From: Capronia americana
Lineage: Eukaryota > Ascomycota > Eurotiomycetes > Chaetothyriales > Herpotrichiellaceae
DNA length: 64,000 nucleotides
NCBI GenBank assembly: GCA_016110215.1
Contig: JADWQD010000002.1
Span: forward strand, 2,170,001-2,234,000
Direction of reading: 5' to 3'
How positions within the stretch are numbered: the stretch's first letter is position 1; the number at the start of each line of letters is the position of its first letter. Positions 1 to 13,200 of this stretch are shown here, piece by piece. The position numbers were made by a program, and so were the translations under genes. The notes beneath the pieces were generated by a model, which was not told the DNA's origin, ran no database searches, and worked only from the letters and a program-made list of their open reading frames with translations.

Positions 1-650
1 AAGCTGTCGGGACTGATTATCTTGACAACGAAATATCATTTCACAGTCCACATTCCACACGACGTTTCTAGACCTCTCTTCCGACTGCAGGCCTCGAGAA
101 CAGATGATCAAGGCGGCGATGTTCTCCCGTCAGTGAAAACCGGTACCTATCGTTTTTCACGGCCAGCCGCTTTAATCACGCCTTTCCCGGATGAACGGGA
201 CATTCTCGGGAGCTGGGATCTCACAGAAGTGCAAAAAACATGTCCAATAAACGAAGGAGAGTATATGAGAAGGGAAAAAACGACCACCCGCTGCACTCTG
301 CAGAGCCTGAGTGCAAACTGGCGTTGAACTGACATAGCGCGATGAATGCGAGGAAGACCTTGCAAGATGGACTGACTGCTTGTTGGATTTGGTTTTCGCA
401 AGTACGGACTGTAAAGGCCTTGCTCGACTCTAATCTGTTGGAGTCGAATTTCCCTCTTGAATCTTGTTTGCATTTCATGAATCTATTGAATCATGTCCTG
501 CAGAGAAACCGCGCGGGCGGAGAGAAAAAAGCCACAGCCGCGGATTCTTGTGTCAATCTATGTTGACGATTGGACCTTTGTGGACATGCCTGCGCTCAGC
601 ATGCCTCTCCGGTTTTGAACTTGATTGTGACGCCTGTAACCATGTCGTGT
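1..650. other. No gene recognised (downstream flank of eL14)
   Basis: Short overlapping open frames occur on both strands, but none has a recognisable domain, a convincing start context or splice structure. The right part must hold the 3' untranslated region of the eL14 gene that ends at 651. Confidence 0.6.
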
Positions 651-1306
651 TTATGCCTTAGCTGTTGCTCGAACCTTAGCTTGAGCCTTCAACGTCTCGA
701 ATCGTGCCTAGAAATCCTGTTCGTCAGCCGTGGGTTCCCTGCAGATACAGCGGCTCGATTCAGCCTAAGGTCTGCAGTCCATAGTGCATTTTCGGCAGAG
801 CTCGCAGAGTATGGCTGGCCGGCTCACTCACCTGCTTCTTCAGCCTCATCACCTTGAACCGCTCGAAGTCGGTGAGATTTCTCCGCCGCTCCTGTTGCTC
901 TCGCTTCTTCGCCCACGACGACTCCGCCCACTTGGCGTCGATCTCGTTCTTTTCCCACAGCTTCTTCACGGGACCGGTCCCTGCGGCTTTTGGGAGGTGG
1001 GGAATGACCCAGGGTGTGAGGGAGAGTGTGCTGGTCGCGATGGCCTGTCGGGGGACCACGGCGCCTTCTTTGGTCGACGGGCCGTCAACTAGGACCTAGA
1101 AATAACATAAAAGGGTTTGTGAGCCAACTGTATCCCCTCCTTGTGACATAACATCAAAACGCCCAGAAATCAAAACATACCCTGCCAGGATCTATTATCT
1201 CCACCACAGCGGCCAGCTTGCCATCGTAGGGACCGGCGCGGATGGTGACTATGCGGCCGACTTCGACGAATTTCCACCCAGCGGCCTTGATATCGACGTT
1301 GGACAT
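651..1306 (-). CDS. RPL14: 60S ribosomal protein eL14 (L14e)
   Basis: Structural protein of the large cytosolic ribosomal subunit. Three exons join in frame: 1306-1181, 1095-832 and 707-651, giving 148 residues, close to the fungal family length. The first exon encodes a KOW-like SH3 fold with the pattern VEVGRIV...GPYDGKLA...EIIDP. The second carries the L14e core, with VPRQ, the P-K-GTGPV stretch and the basic helix ending FERFKVMRLKKQ. The short third exon gives a basic, Ala/Lys-rich tail. Introns begin GTATGT and GTGAGT and end in TAG. The start ATG at 1306 leads straight into the conserved N-terminus, so no upstream exon is needed. Recognition rests on remembered family sequence; the assignment is secure. 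Confidence 0.95.
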
Positions 1307-4062
1307 CTTGCCGGCGAAGCGATATGAGACTGAGTGAGGCTACGCGCGATGATCAGTATGAGGGTCCCGTGGAAACTCGCACTGATGTCGGGGACATACG
1401 AAGGAGGGAATGTAATTGTTGGTGTCGCCTGAGTTCAATCTGGCGAGTCGAACGCCCTTCGTGCGCCGGGGGAAATTCGTTAGCGGCAGGCCAAGAATTT
1501 GTGTGCCAAGCTATTCCGGTATACCTGCCGTTTATGGCTCGTTCGACGGCAACTTTTCTTGCCAGCTTTTTTATTTTCTGCTCAACAGAGCAAGCTAATG
1601 TATCAGCTTTCAACTGGTCTCCCTCCTTCCCTCCCTCCTCCTACTCGTGCGAGGTGTTTTCTACCCAGTTTATCTATGGCTACTGATATGAATTGAAGCC
1701 CCGGCTGGCAACCGCTGTTGATCCAGCGGCAACTTTCGGACGTGAGTTCTCCTCTCTCCTCGTTCTTTTCTCATCTTTCATGATGTGATAATTTGCGATT
1801 GAATTCGATGCTGGAGACTCTCGCCGGAGCCTCTTAACAGTACCGGAGACATGATATTCTTTTCTTACATATACTGAACCAACCCACACCGCTACTGTTA
1901 TCATTTCTAGTCACAATTCTGTGGGGACATAATTGACTGACTCCTCGAACAGCGAAGGGGGTCCTACATCGTACTCAGATGCTCAGTGTCGTCGATAGTT
2001 ACCGCAAAATGTCTCGATCACATCAGTTGCTGGATGATGTAACGTTCACATGCTGACTCGAGAGAGTCGCCCGTTAAGGTACGCGCCTCTCTGCCTTTAT
2101 TTATTTGCCCTGCACCGTGTCGTTCCGATGATTACAACAACTTTCTGCCTAGATAGTAAATGATCAACCTTGAAATGATCGTACCTTTTCACCAAGATCT
2201 CTGAGGAAATTTGACTGCAATTTGTTTTAGCATCTGGTTGGGTGGGTTCACTGCTGACTCCTGAGCAGGTATGAGGTAAGACAGAGGTCAAATCTTGTTT
2301 GCTCCGGCCTCCTAGCTGCCGCCTGATGTGGTCTCGATGTCGCGAAGCCTTTTCCTGGATGCGGCTCATGCAACTCTTCTCGACTGCCACTGTGGTTATC
2401 GTACCTCTCTTCGTGCGTCCATGCGTCCAGGCAGTGTGTTACCCCAACCTGCAAGGAGCCGTGATCTCCTAGAGTCTACCGACGGTTCGAACCTCGCTCG
2501 TGCCGTTCCTTGCTCACCCTTCCAGTTGTGGAATATGTCAAACTTCTCATCGTGCGACGAGCTTTACACATGTCTCATTTGTCCCGTAGCGGACACAGCT
2601 CTTCCCTCTCCTAATGTGCTTGATGGGCTTGCTGGCGACGTGGATGAATCTTGACAGTTGTCATTCCCAATGCTCTGACGTGCGCCTGTACCTTCTAATC
2701 TCAGGATCGAGTCATCGCCTTGGTATTTGAGGATCATAAGCATCAGGAAGGATAGTGGATTGCAGATTATTGATTTCTCGTGCGGCAACGTGTTCTATCC
2801 TTATTGCATACCCTTGTACAGTCGGTGGGACCGAAATCGGAAAACCGATACAATCCCGACAATGTGTAACCATAGCAAATAACATATTCGTCAAAGTTTG
2901 GAGAGGACACAAATCACAACTGTCGAGGTCCCGCTTTCCGGGCCAGGAGACTTGGAGCTTACAACTAGAATAAGTCGTACTTTTGGTTCAAGCGCCTGTC
3001 GGCGACTGAGATGCCGCGTTCGGAAGCGAGAGATCTTGGATGCTTGATCGTCGTCACGATGAGGAGAACTCTCGCGTGATCATTGATGGCGAGGTTCAAG
3101 GTCAGCTACCTTAGGATAGACACTAGACCGGGGAATGGGATTAAAGGACCCTCAATGGCCTCACCAGTCCGGCAGACGAGGCATGGGCATGTCCCAAGCA
3201 GTTCCGTCGATCCTGGGCACGGTGGCACAAGTACCATGCACAGAGGACGGAGAGGGGGAACAACGTGGAACAGTGGAAGGATGTTTGGAAGGTTACTTGG
3301 GTTGCCTCGACTCCACAAGTGGCGTTTTCTTTGTTTCCCGGGCCAAGGCCGGCAGCTTGTCCCGCAAGGCTCGAGCTGGTGGACTCAAACTTCTTTGTCT
3401 GCTCTACAGACTCCTTGACGGCGGTGCATCGTAGCCGTCATCATTCATGCCGAATTAGAGCCCAGTTGTGCTGGCCTTGCTTTCTCTGCTGTGCGGTAAC
3501 TGTACAGACCGACGATCAATCTGGCTGGAGGGGTGCGGCAATAATTCTTCAGGCAAGTGCACGGCTGATGAAACAGTACATAAAACTCACGGCGTGCCGC
3601 ACTCAAAGTGAATTTGGGCGAGGAACACGCGGGCACGAGAGCGTTGTGAACTGAAGATGATGGTCGCCGTCAGCTACAACTGACTGACAATTGATTCATC
3701 TTTCTTTCTTGTCGCCAAGCGACCTGTCTCTTACACGTTCATCTTCAATCCCACCTGCTGGCAGTGTGTTCTTCTGACTGTCAATTCACCTTGTCCTCCC
3801 CTCCTGCCCTCTATCATCCTCTCGTTCCTACTGTTTTCTTGTCTCTTGTGCGACCTCGACATCATTTCACGCGCCACTCACTCGCAGCTCTCACCGCAGC
3901 CTGGCCCACGCACACTGCCGACCTGGGTCGACACGCGCTTGTCTTACTTCACCCATCTGTCGGCATCTCCATCTTCTCCTTCCAATCTCTCACCGTCATA
4001 TCGACATCAGTACATCGGCTTATTCCAAATCCACTAATCGAACACGCTACCCGCTGGTACGG
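1307..4062. other. Long gene-poor stretch upstream of the RGS-protein gene
   Basis: About 2.75 kb with only short, overlapping frames of about 130 codons or fewer and no recognisable domain. It must contain the eL14 promoter at its left end. The right end, about 3690-4062, is strongly pyrimidine-rich on the + strand, as is common in promoters and 5' leaders of filamentous fungi. I see no RNA gene or mobile-element hallmark. Confidence 0.55.
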
Positions 4063-6185
4063 ATGGCTTCAACGTCTTCGCCGTGTACAGGCTCGATGCC
4101 GAGAGCCGTCAATAGTCCCGATAAAGGTACTGTTACCGCCTCGACTCCTCAGCCTGTGGTCCAGCAGAATCCCTTCGCAAATGGCTATGACATGGCTTAC
4201 AGAATCAACACCGACGGACTCGGGATTACCTACATTGGCCTCGTCATTGCCTGGACTTGCCTCTTGCTGCCTGCTGCAATCTTCCTCATTCGCAATCGAC
4301 GTCAACCTTACCTCCGCATGCGAAACATCCCACTGGCAATCAGCGCTGTCGCAACTCTCCACGTGTACTGGGTCCTTTGTATGATCGCCTATGTGCTCAA
4401 TGCATACTTTCCCTGTGCAACCGAGTATTGGATCATGAGCATCTACCTACCCTTAGGTATCGCCCTGTTCCAAGCAACCAATGCTCAACTGCTCTCGGTC
4501 GCCACGGCCCAGAAGAGATACGTTGAGGGGGATCTCCGCACTGGAACAAAGCCAGCTCCCAATCCTAAAACACCAACCTGGCGGAAGTGGTGGGAGAAGG
4601 TCAAGACATACAATGCTACCAAAAATACAATGACATGGATCGCTATCGGCATGACCATCCAAGTAAGCGAATTTAAGGTGACGTCGATGGGCTTCAACTG
4701 ACGACCCCGTTCAGGTGCTTTTGACTCTCATCATCTTCCTGGTCTCCAAAAGATTTCACGCTCGATTCGGCATCACCGGTCAACCACAGACGGGTACGGC
4801 TGATCAAATGAAACAGTGTCGACGAGGATGGGAATGGTAAGCGTATGTTCGCCTACAGAAAGCCTGCCTGCTGACCTGATCTAGGTGGCCTTCCATTGCA
4901 TGGCAGATCTTCTGGTCATGGATCTACGCGCCTGTCCTGCTCTGGAGAGTTCGAAGCATCGACGACGTTCACGGGTGGCGCAAACAAACTGTTGCTTGTG
5001 TTCTTGCTGGGTACGGTCTCTGTTGCATTTACGACCCAGCCTTTACTAATAATGGTTCAGGCTGCCAGCTTCACCAATGTGGTTGATTGCATTGTATGCG
5101 TCTGGCATGGCAAAGGCAGATTTCTATTTTGTTCCCCCACTTTGGTGAGCCATTCTGCGTTTGCTTCACTCATGAAACGTCACTCACGCATATTCAGGTT
5201 CTCGCCATCCATCGTGATCATGCAAGCATCAGTGATATTTGTCCCGTTCTTTCAGATCTTCAAACACCGACGACTCGCGACCGAGACTCGTGACATTATC
5301 GCAGAGTGGGAAGAAAAACAGAAATACGGCTCCGTGACTACCAGTTCCACAAAGCTGGGACACCAATCTATCAAAAGTACGGTGAGCACACGTCAAGGCG
5401 TAATGTACACTATGAGCGCCCTCGAGCGGGCCCTGAAACTGGACCCCACCGGGCTTCTCATGTTTTCGGCATTGAGAGACTTCTCTGGTGAGAACATCAG
5501 CTTTTTGATTCACGTTCGAGACTGGAAAGCCAACTGGGCAGTCGGAACTGGGAAGTCTGCGATGCTGCGCAAGCACGAACCGACCAAAGGCCATGACCCA
5601 GCACTGGTTCGTCGGCAATTCCAACAGGCTGTCGGGATTTATGCTTCGTTCGTGAGCCCCAAATACTCGGAGTTCCCAATCAACATCTCTTCGGCGCATC
5701 TGAGAGATCTTGAAGCCACCTTCGAGCAGTACGCGGCCCTCGTCTGCGCTGAGCCAACCTCCAATGCGGCTACGCCATTCGAAAACTACTACTCTTCTAC
5801 CGTCTCAGAGGATCTGGAAAGTCAGAGCGGAAAAGGTCAACTGTCCGTCGTGTCGACTGTTGTCGGCGAAGGTGGAAAGGACAACTGGAAGCGTGATGCA
5901 AGTCAGTCGATCCACATGCAACAGTACAAGATGACCAATTTCGGAGAGAGATTGCCTGCTAACATCGGCATTCCCGACTCGTTCGACGAGACTATCTTCG
6001 ACAAGGCCGAGCTCAGCATCAAGGAGTTGGTCTTGACAAACACGTGGGCCAAGTATGTTAAGGCAGGATTCGCACAGAACAATGTGAAATCTGGCTTCGT
6101 GGCTCGCTTGCAAGCGGCGGTCGATGCGTGGCGAGTCAACCTTCCAGTCCGACTTCCGAGATTTGCTGGCAAATCCAGGGACTGA
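4063..6185 (+). CDS. Seven-transmembrane protein with C-terminal RGS domain
   Basis: Likely a membrane regulator of heterotrimeric G-protein signalling that accelerates GTP hydrolysis by a G-alpha. Five exons (4063-4662, 4715-4836, 4885-5010, 5061-5144, 5198-6185) close in frame to 639 residues. Seven hydrophobic segments are visible at roughly residues 53-76, 88-112, 122-144, 191-211, 243-262, 272-293 and 310-332. They are followed by a cytosolic linker and an RGS region at about 380-606. The RGS region starts with LDPTGLLMFSALRDFSGENISFL, broken by a long loop, and ends with FDKAELSIKELVLTNTWAKY, a typical RGS closing helix. The architecture resembles Aspergillus GprK-class proteins, but orthology is not proven. 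A class III G-alpha gene lies 9.4 kb downstream on the other strand. Start choice: first ATG in the frame, 5' of a soluble N-terminus; a start at the second Met is possible. Confidence 0.82.
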
Positions 6186-6818
6186 ACAACACATTGTTCC
6201 GGTGGCATATTGTGTTTGGGTCGGAACTGTGTGGCAGGCGTTTGGGAGGGGGAAAGGCTGATGCGAGGAAAAATGATACCACTTGTCACGAATTTGCTTG
6301 CGTATGCTAAGGGGTCTAGGGTTGCTCATCAAACATCAAGCAAGATGGTCTCGCTGGAAAGGAGCCACGGTCGATATACTTGAGGTATTCGCATCGCTAC
6401 CTTTCAGCAGGGTTTCGGAAGTATCGACAAGGCTGTGTGGAAAGCCATGGCTGAGGCATGGGTGTGTGTCTATTGATTCTTCGGAACTTCAGAGGCCACT
6501 CGGATTTTAATGTCCCACAATGCATACGTAGTATGTGTGTCGGTTTCGTACCTCGAGGTATGAGGATTGTTGCAGATCCTGTAGCAATGAGACTTGCTCC
6601 TGCACGAATAAACACACAATCTATGGAACGATACTGCTCACGTACTGCTGATGCACCACTTACTACCATATACAGTATACCGTGCATTCGTCGGTACGGC
6701 CGAGTTCCCCCACACTTGTTCCCTTCACCCTCATTTGGACTCCCGTCATCACGCACTGCACTGAGGCAAAGTGGGCATCGGTATCGTGTATTAATCTATC
6801 AACTCGGCTCGACTCGAC
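6186..6818. other. Convergent 3' intergenic region
   Basis: Lies between the ends of the RGS-protein gene (+) and the AVL9 gene (-). Only short meaningless frames are seen. It should contain both 3' untranslated regions. Confidence 0.6.
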
Positions 6819-9673
6819 TCATCTCCTCTCATCTGACCGTCTACTCGCCTCCATCCCGGCGTTGTGACCGTCCGTCCTGCCACCGCCTTCCTCCTCTGCA
6901 GCCTTAGACCCCTCAGTCATTTTAGTCGACTGTTGCTGCTGCTGCTGTTGTTGTTGCTGTTGCTGCTGCTGCAACCTCTCCTTTGCCCACGACCCCCACG
7001 AGCTGAAATAGGCGCCGGCCTTGACGGCGCTCTCGCGCGCCGAGGCCTGGATCTGCGCGGTATCGACTTTGGGGGCACGGTCGCGGATCGCGAGCGCACT
7101 CCAGACGCTGCCGCCGCTACCACCACCTCCTGTCGCTGCTGTGGTCGTTGGATTTGACGCATCCGCACCGGCGCTGGACCGGGATTCCGGCGGTGATGTG
7201 GGTCTTTTTTCGGACGAGGTGTCGTCACGTTCAATCACGACCATGGAGCTCGCAGTCGAGCTCGCGGTGGATAGTGTGCTGCTCCCGGCGCCGGCGGCGC
7301 CGGCGGCGGTGGCGGAGGTGGAGGTGGAGGTGGGAGCGCCAGGGTCGCGATTCTCCTTCTTGTCCGTCGTGTGGTCGTCGACTTCGGGTTGGCCACGAGC
7401 TTGATTTTGGCCTTCACTCCGGCGTTTCGCCTGCCTTTGCTGTCTCGCGCGCTCGACTTCGGCCCACACGCCGCGCAGGCCGGCCTCGACTCGCTCGCGC
7501 CCGGTCTGCCACGTACGGCCGAGCTGTTCCCGGCCCTCGCGGACACGGTCGTCCAAGTGCAGCTCGGCCACCCCCTGGGCGAACCGGCGCTGCAGGTCGT
7601 CGACGCCCAGGCCGCCCGCCGTGGGGTGACGCGGCTCGATGATGTCGAAGATGCGGTTGCCGGAAGTGAGCTTGTCGAACAGCTCGAAGTTATGCGTGCT
7701 GCGCCACATGGCTAGGAATTCCGGGTTGAAGTCGCCGGCAGTGTCGCCTGGGTCGGGGAAATGGTCGGGGATGTTCGCCACACTGGCGGGGATGGCGTTG
7801 GAGATGAGGCTCTCGTGGTAGATCTGGTAGGCCATGCTCGAGAGTAGTGACAGGATGTACTCCTCGAATTGCGTGCGGATGCTGTCCTCGCTGCCGGCAT
7901 ATCCCATGTGCCGCGGGCGGGAGGGGTTGTCGGGATCCCAGGTATCGAGCACGGTTTGGGTGAGCAAGTCAATCCACCGTCGGTCGGCGGCCGAGAGTTG
8001 GAGTGCTGATCGCAGGGATGGGGATGTCATGGTGATGGAGTTGGATTCGTCCAGGTTGATGAGTATGTCCGAGTATTTCTCCTTCTGTTGCAGGAGGAGG
8101 CTGTTGGTCGAGCCAACGACGTAGGATTTCGTGTCGTAGTCGGCGAGGATGTCGAGTTGTTGGAGGGGCGTGTAGGGGCCGAAAAAGGAACCCTGCGGTG
8201 TATGACGAGGTCCCGTCGTTAGCCTTGAAGATAGAGTGTGATGAGGACGCTGAAATAAGTAAAGGACGAAGGGCCTCCTGCAAGGGCTTTTCTTACCTTC
8301 CCGAATATCTGGAGGGGCAAACCCATATACGCCAATACTGTTGGGCGACCCGTTAGTTCTAGCTTACTGCCGAGACGGACACGGTCAGGTCACCGGGCAT
8401 CGAGGCAGACACACGTACAAGAATTCCTTTCACTTGTCCTCAAAGTCGCTGCTCGTTGGACATTTTGCGCATACGAATCGAGACTCGGATCCGCCGCATC
8501 CTGCAGATTCGCGATCAAGCCGGGGATGAGGGAGACAAGGGCAAATTGCATCATGCAGAGACGTTCGCATTTCGACCCGAAGAAGAGCATCTAGATTGAC
8601 GTGAGCATGATGCACCTCCCTGGCTCGATTGACATCCGGAGGAAAGGGAGGCAGAACACTGTGCTGGTGGTACAGGAAAGTGGTAAGGCACCTTTCGTTG
8701 TAGCAGCAAACATTTGACCAAAGCGAGTGTCTGATGTCGAAACTCGTAGATCATTTCGCGCAGAGAGAGGCCTGGTAGCCGAGCATCAGCATCACAGAAC
8801 ATCAGTAGTGAGATTGTGAAACCTCAGCAGCCAGAGGCGCGTATCTGGCAGGCGGGCTGAAACACAGCAAGAAGACATACCGAAATGATGATCCTTGCCG
8901 TCTTCATGCGTAGGCGGCGCTCTGACAAGACTTGCTTGAAACTCCTGCATATATGAGTCGCATCAACCGGCCGCGTCCCAGAAGCTTGCTTGATCGGCGC
9001 GACTACAGTAGGCAGGGCACTCACCTACCTGCAAGATCGAAATTTCCGAGAAGTCTCTGCACATGCCATCAGCGTCCGGTCAACCCCGACCTGTCATACG
9101 TCGTTCCGCACACGATCCTACATGAGCGAAAACTGAAAGCACACTTACTCCTGCGCAAACCACGCCGCCGTCACTGCGCCCAGCCGCTCCCTCAGTTCGC
9201 CCATGCCTCTCGCCGTCGGACTCACCACCACCACAGCCTTCTGCACAGTCGAACGCGTCACATCGGCGGATCGCCGTTTCAGTCTCTCGCTGCGTATCTG
9301 GCGCGTGCATGAGATGCCGAAGAGGGAGGTTGGCCTGCCATGATTGAGATTGGGACTGCTCAAGTCGGACTGCTGTTGAGTTTCATCGGCGACGGCGGTG
9401 CTGTTGTCGCGCTTATCAAGGAGCGTGAAGTAACTAAACTCCTCGGCCATGGTGTGCGCGCCGTCCGAGAGCGCCATAAAGGGCAGCAACGACCAGTCAT
9501 TGCGTTTAGACAGCGTCTTGCCATCCCCGTCGACCCAGAACTCGATCTCGGGGCCCCTTCAACCATTCGCCAGTCAGCGAGGCAGAGAACGTGTGGCGAA
9601 GTCCCAAAGAGAGATGTACACACCGAGCGTGGTGGAAGTCGACCACGGCGACTTGAGGCGGGATACTCGTCAT
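6819..9673 (-). CDS. AVL9: AVL9-like late secretory pathway protein
   Basis: Avl9 family proteins act in late exocytic transport from the Golgi to the plasma membrane and have a DENN-related fold. Eight exons (9673-9624, 9556-9149, 9056-9029, 8944-8881, 8771-8692, 8590-8419, 8337-8297, 8192-6819) join in frame to 738 residues. Hallmarks in order: VVDFHHARGPEIEFW near the N-terminus, LSLREMIYEFRHQTLAL, FFGSKCERLCMMQFALVSLIPG, GLPLQIFGKGSFFGPYTPLQQLDIL, and MGYAGSEDSIRTQFEEYI in the C-terminal third, then IIEPRHPTAGGL. The last 200 residues are low complexity, with a run of about 14 Gln near residue 690. The third exon is only 28 nt. The start at 9673 is followed by the conserved N-terminal block after one intron. 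Family assignment is firm; function is by homology to yeast. Confidence 0.88.
6932..6974 (-). repeat. CAG/CAA trinucleotide run (poly-Gln) in AVL9 gene
   Basis: About 14 consecutive CTG/TTG triplets on the + strand encode a Gln run on the - strand, just before the C-terminal tail of the AVL9-like protein. It sits in an already disordered Ser/Gly-rich region, so it is probably tolerated and length-variable. Confidence 0.85.
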
Positions 9674-10275
9674 CTTGAATTGGGGCAGGAATCGTATTGG
9701 ACAGGCATGACAACGACCAGCGGATCCGTACGACTCTCGCGCAACCTTCTACTAGATACGATGAGAAAGACGGCTGCGGCTCTATAATCTGTGCTCGTCG
9801 TCGTCCAGCGCCCAAAGGCCGGTGAAGGTTCGGACTCGGACAATCGATTCCACGCTAGCCGTACTTGGACTTGGCGGCGGAAGTCGCCTTGGCGTGCGTC
9901 ACCGTCACCGTCGCCGTCGCCGTCGCCGTCACCCCGCCACGCCAGCAGAACACAAAACAGAACGCGAGTAGACGCCGAGTTGACACTATCATAAAACACA
10001 GGGCAGAGAACAGTCCCTTATTGTATAGATACTTTCATGGCACTACCACGTCGTCCCTTATCATAAGTACGTTAATCCCTCGAGTCCATCGCTCCTCGTC
10101 CAGTCTAGATTTTGTCTTGGTCTTGGTTCACCACGTCCGCTGCCCTTTCCCTCAGTTCCCGCCCCGAAGATTCCCGACTTGGCTCATGGAGGTGCGAGGG
10201 CAGTCCTATATTCCGGGCTCTGTTACCACCACCACGCCAGCGCGAGACCGAGCCTCGTCTATTCCCGCGCATGTT
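9674..10275. other. Intergenic, with GTCGCC hexamer-like run
   Basis: Holds the AVL9 promoter and the 3' end of the glycogen phosphorylase gene. A short run of gtcacc/gtcgcc units lies at about 9900-9935. No gene recognised. Confidence 0.55.
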
Positions 10276-13200
10276 CTACGCCTCCAGGCCGGTTCGTGCT
10301 CTGACCTCGTTCTCCTCTTTGACCTCGAGCGGTTCAATGTTCCAGATGCTATCGGCATATTCGTTGATGCATCGATCTGGGTCTCAAGTCAGTTATGATT
10401 TCTCAGGATTTGAATTAGGGCATACCGGAGGTGAAGAAGCCCATTCTGGCCACACTGATGATTGACTTGCTGACCCAGGAGTCTTGGTCCTTGTACGCCT
10501 CATCGATAAGGTCCTGTGTCTGGCAGTAGCTGTTGAAGTCATCGCTAACTGTTGTATCCTGTGGTCAGCTCATTGCGGACGGTTTGAAGTCGGAACGTCT
10601 TACCAAGGTAGTAATCGCCATGCTCAACGATGCCAGTGATTAGAGCACCAAACGAACTCTCGTCACCGAAGGTACCCTTCTTGATGTAGTCGAATACCTT
10701 CAAGAGCTCCGGGTTGATCTTGTACTCGCCATAGAAGTGGTGATGGCGCAGATCCTCCACGTCTTCCGAGAGATTGCCGAACAAGAAGATGTTCTGCTCG
10801 CCGATCTCGCGAGTGATCTCGATGTTGGCACCATCGAGAGTACCAATGATGAGACCGCCGTTCAACACGAACTTCATGTTACTCGTGCCTGACGCTTCCG
10901 TCCCAGCCGTCGAGATATGCTCGCTGATGTCGGAAGCCGGAATAATGATCTCTGCCTTGCTGACATTGTAGTCCTCGAGGAAGACAACTTTGAGCAGGTC
11001 GCCGACGTCGGGATCCTTGTTGACCACATCCCCGACCTTGTTGATCAAGTGGATGATGGTCTTGGCCATCCAGTACCCGGGAGCGGCTTTGCCACCAAAG
11101 ACCGATACACGGGGAACAAGCTTCTTGCGCTCTTCGGGCGACATGGCCTTTATGGCCATATAACGATGAATGACACCGAAGATGTTGAGCTGCTGGCGCT
11201 TGTACTCATGGATCCGCTTGACCTGGATGTCGAAGAGAGCCTTGGGATTGACACTGTAACCTTTCGTCTTCTGGATGTGCTGCGCGAGTCGGACTTTGTT
11301 GGCATACTTGATTTCTGCCCACTCCTTCTTGAAGGCCTTGTCGTCCACGTACGGCTCAAGTTTGTTGAGAAGCGTCAAGTCCTTCAAGAACTCGTAGTTT
11401 CCGAGCTTCGATGCAATCAGTTCTGACAGGCGCGGGTTGGCTTGGTGCAACCATCTTCGTGGAGTAATACCATTGGTGACATTGGTAAACTTGTCTGGGC
11501 CGTAGACCTTGACAAAATCCTTGAAGATGGTAGTTTTGATCAGGTCCGAGTGCAGTTCGGCAACGCCGTTGACCTTGTGCGAGCCGACGATGGCCAGGAA
11601 CGCCATACGCACCATCTTGGGCTGGGATTCCTCAATGATGGACACTCTGCCCAGGAGATCTCGATCCTTGGGGAAGCGGCGTTCGACCGATTGAAGGAAG
11701 AAGAGGTTTATTTCATAAATGATCTGGTTGTTCAAAACATTGCTTTCATTAGTAATGTCCTTCAGCATAGTCAACGGCAACAATGAGGGGATATGCCTGT
11801 TTGAACTTCGAGTCGTTGTGTCTCTTCGGAGCCTGAGCATGGGGGAAAGCCTGATCACAGATTGCGCAGTAGAAGATCCATCCTGTCCAGATGCCGGCAG
11901 GCTCGGGCCAGGGAGGATGAACAGGGGAATGGTAGCCGCGAGCCCTCGAGGATGCAGCTACGTCTGGAACGCATACAAATATAGGAGAGTACCACTTACA
12001 CTGAGGTGACGCGGAAGGAGGTTCTGCATCAAGGGCACTGACCATTTCTCCAGCGCTTCGGGCAAGACTGTGTGGTTGGTATAGCCGAATGTCTGGGTGA
12101 CGATATCCCAGGCAGCATCCCATTCCAATCCTTCCATGTCGACCAAAATCCGCTGCAGTTCGACAATTGCCAGCGTCGGGTGAGTGTCGTTCAGCTGAAT
12201 GGCCACCTGTTCTGGGAATTCAGACCACTTGCGCTTGGTCTTCTTGAACCTGCGAACAATGTCGTGAAGAGAGGCAGCGCACCAAAAGTATTGCTGCTTC
12301 AACCGGAGCTCCTTGCCTCGTTCAAGGTTGTCATTCGGATACAACACGGCCGAGATGGTCTCCGCGCGCTGCTCGTCGGCCACAGCACTCTCATATTCGC
12401 CCGAGTTGAACTTGGCGAAGTCAAATTCACCACTTGAGGCTTTGCTTGACCAGAGCCGCAGGTTGTTCACCGTGGGAGTCCCATAGCCTGGAACGGGCAC
12501 ATCGTAAGCCGTCGCGGTGACGATCTCGCCGTCTTGCCAGGACACAATTTGCTTGCCCTCGTCGTTGGTGTACTTGTTGATCCAGCCGTAGAACTGCACG
12601 TCAACCGTCACATCGTGTCGCGGAAATTCCCATGGGTTGAAGTCGAGCCAATAATCCGGGATTTCAACCTGGTAACCATCCTGAATCTCTTGCTTGAAGA
12701 TGCCGTACCTGTACCGCAGGCCATAACCCCAGGCCGCGTAATTCAACGTGGCTAGGCTGTCGAGGAAGCACGCGGCCAGGCGACCGAGACCACCATTTCC
12801 GAGCGCCGCGTCATGCTCTTGTTCAATGATATCCTCAACACGGAAGCCAAGCTCCGCGAGACCCTCTGCCCCGTTATAAGCTTGAGGGAGTCACCAGCCG
12901 GAGATAAAACCCACCTTTGGCCACATTCTTCAGTCCGACGTTCAACATTGCATTGTCCAGCGCTCGGCCCATTAAGAACTCGAGGGAGAGATCTGAAGGG
13001 GATGGGTAAGCGTTGTGATATCAACGCTTCTCATTTCCGTCACATACAGTAGATTCTTTTCTGGTCGGCAAAGGTTTGTCTCTGTTGGGTCTTGTTCCAG
13101 TCGATGATGAGACGGTCTCGAAAGGCCAGCGCGGTCCCAGAGTAGGCGGCCCTGAAGCGTGATCAACAGCATTCACAACAAAGTCGGTCGGCGAGACCCA

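Noticed and set aside
2470..2520. GGTTCGAACC, a tRNA B-box-like sequence
   Set aside because: No A box at the right distance and no acceptor stem or cloverleaf can be drawn; the same B-box-like pattern near 57620 and 60575 also fails.
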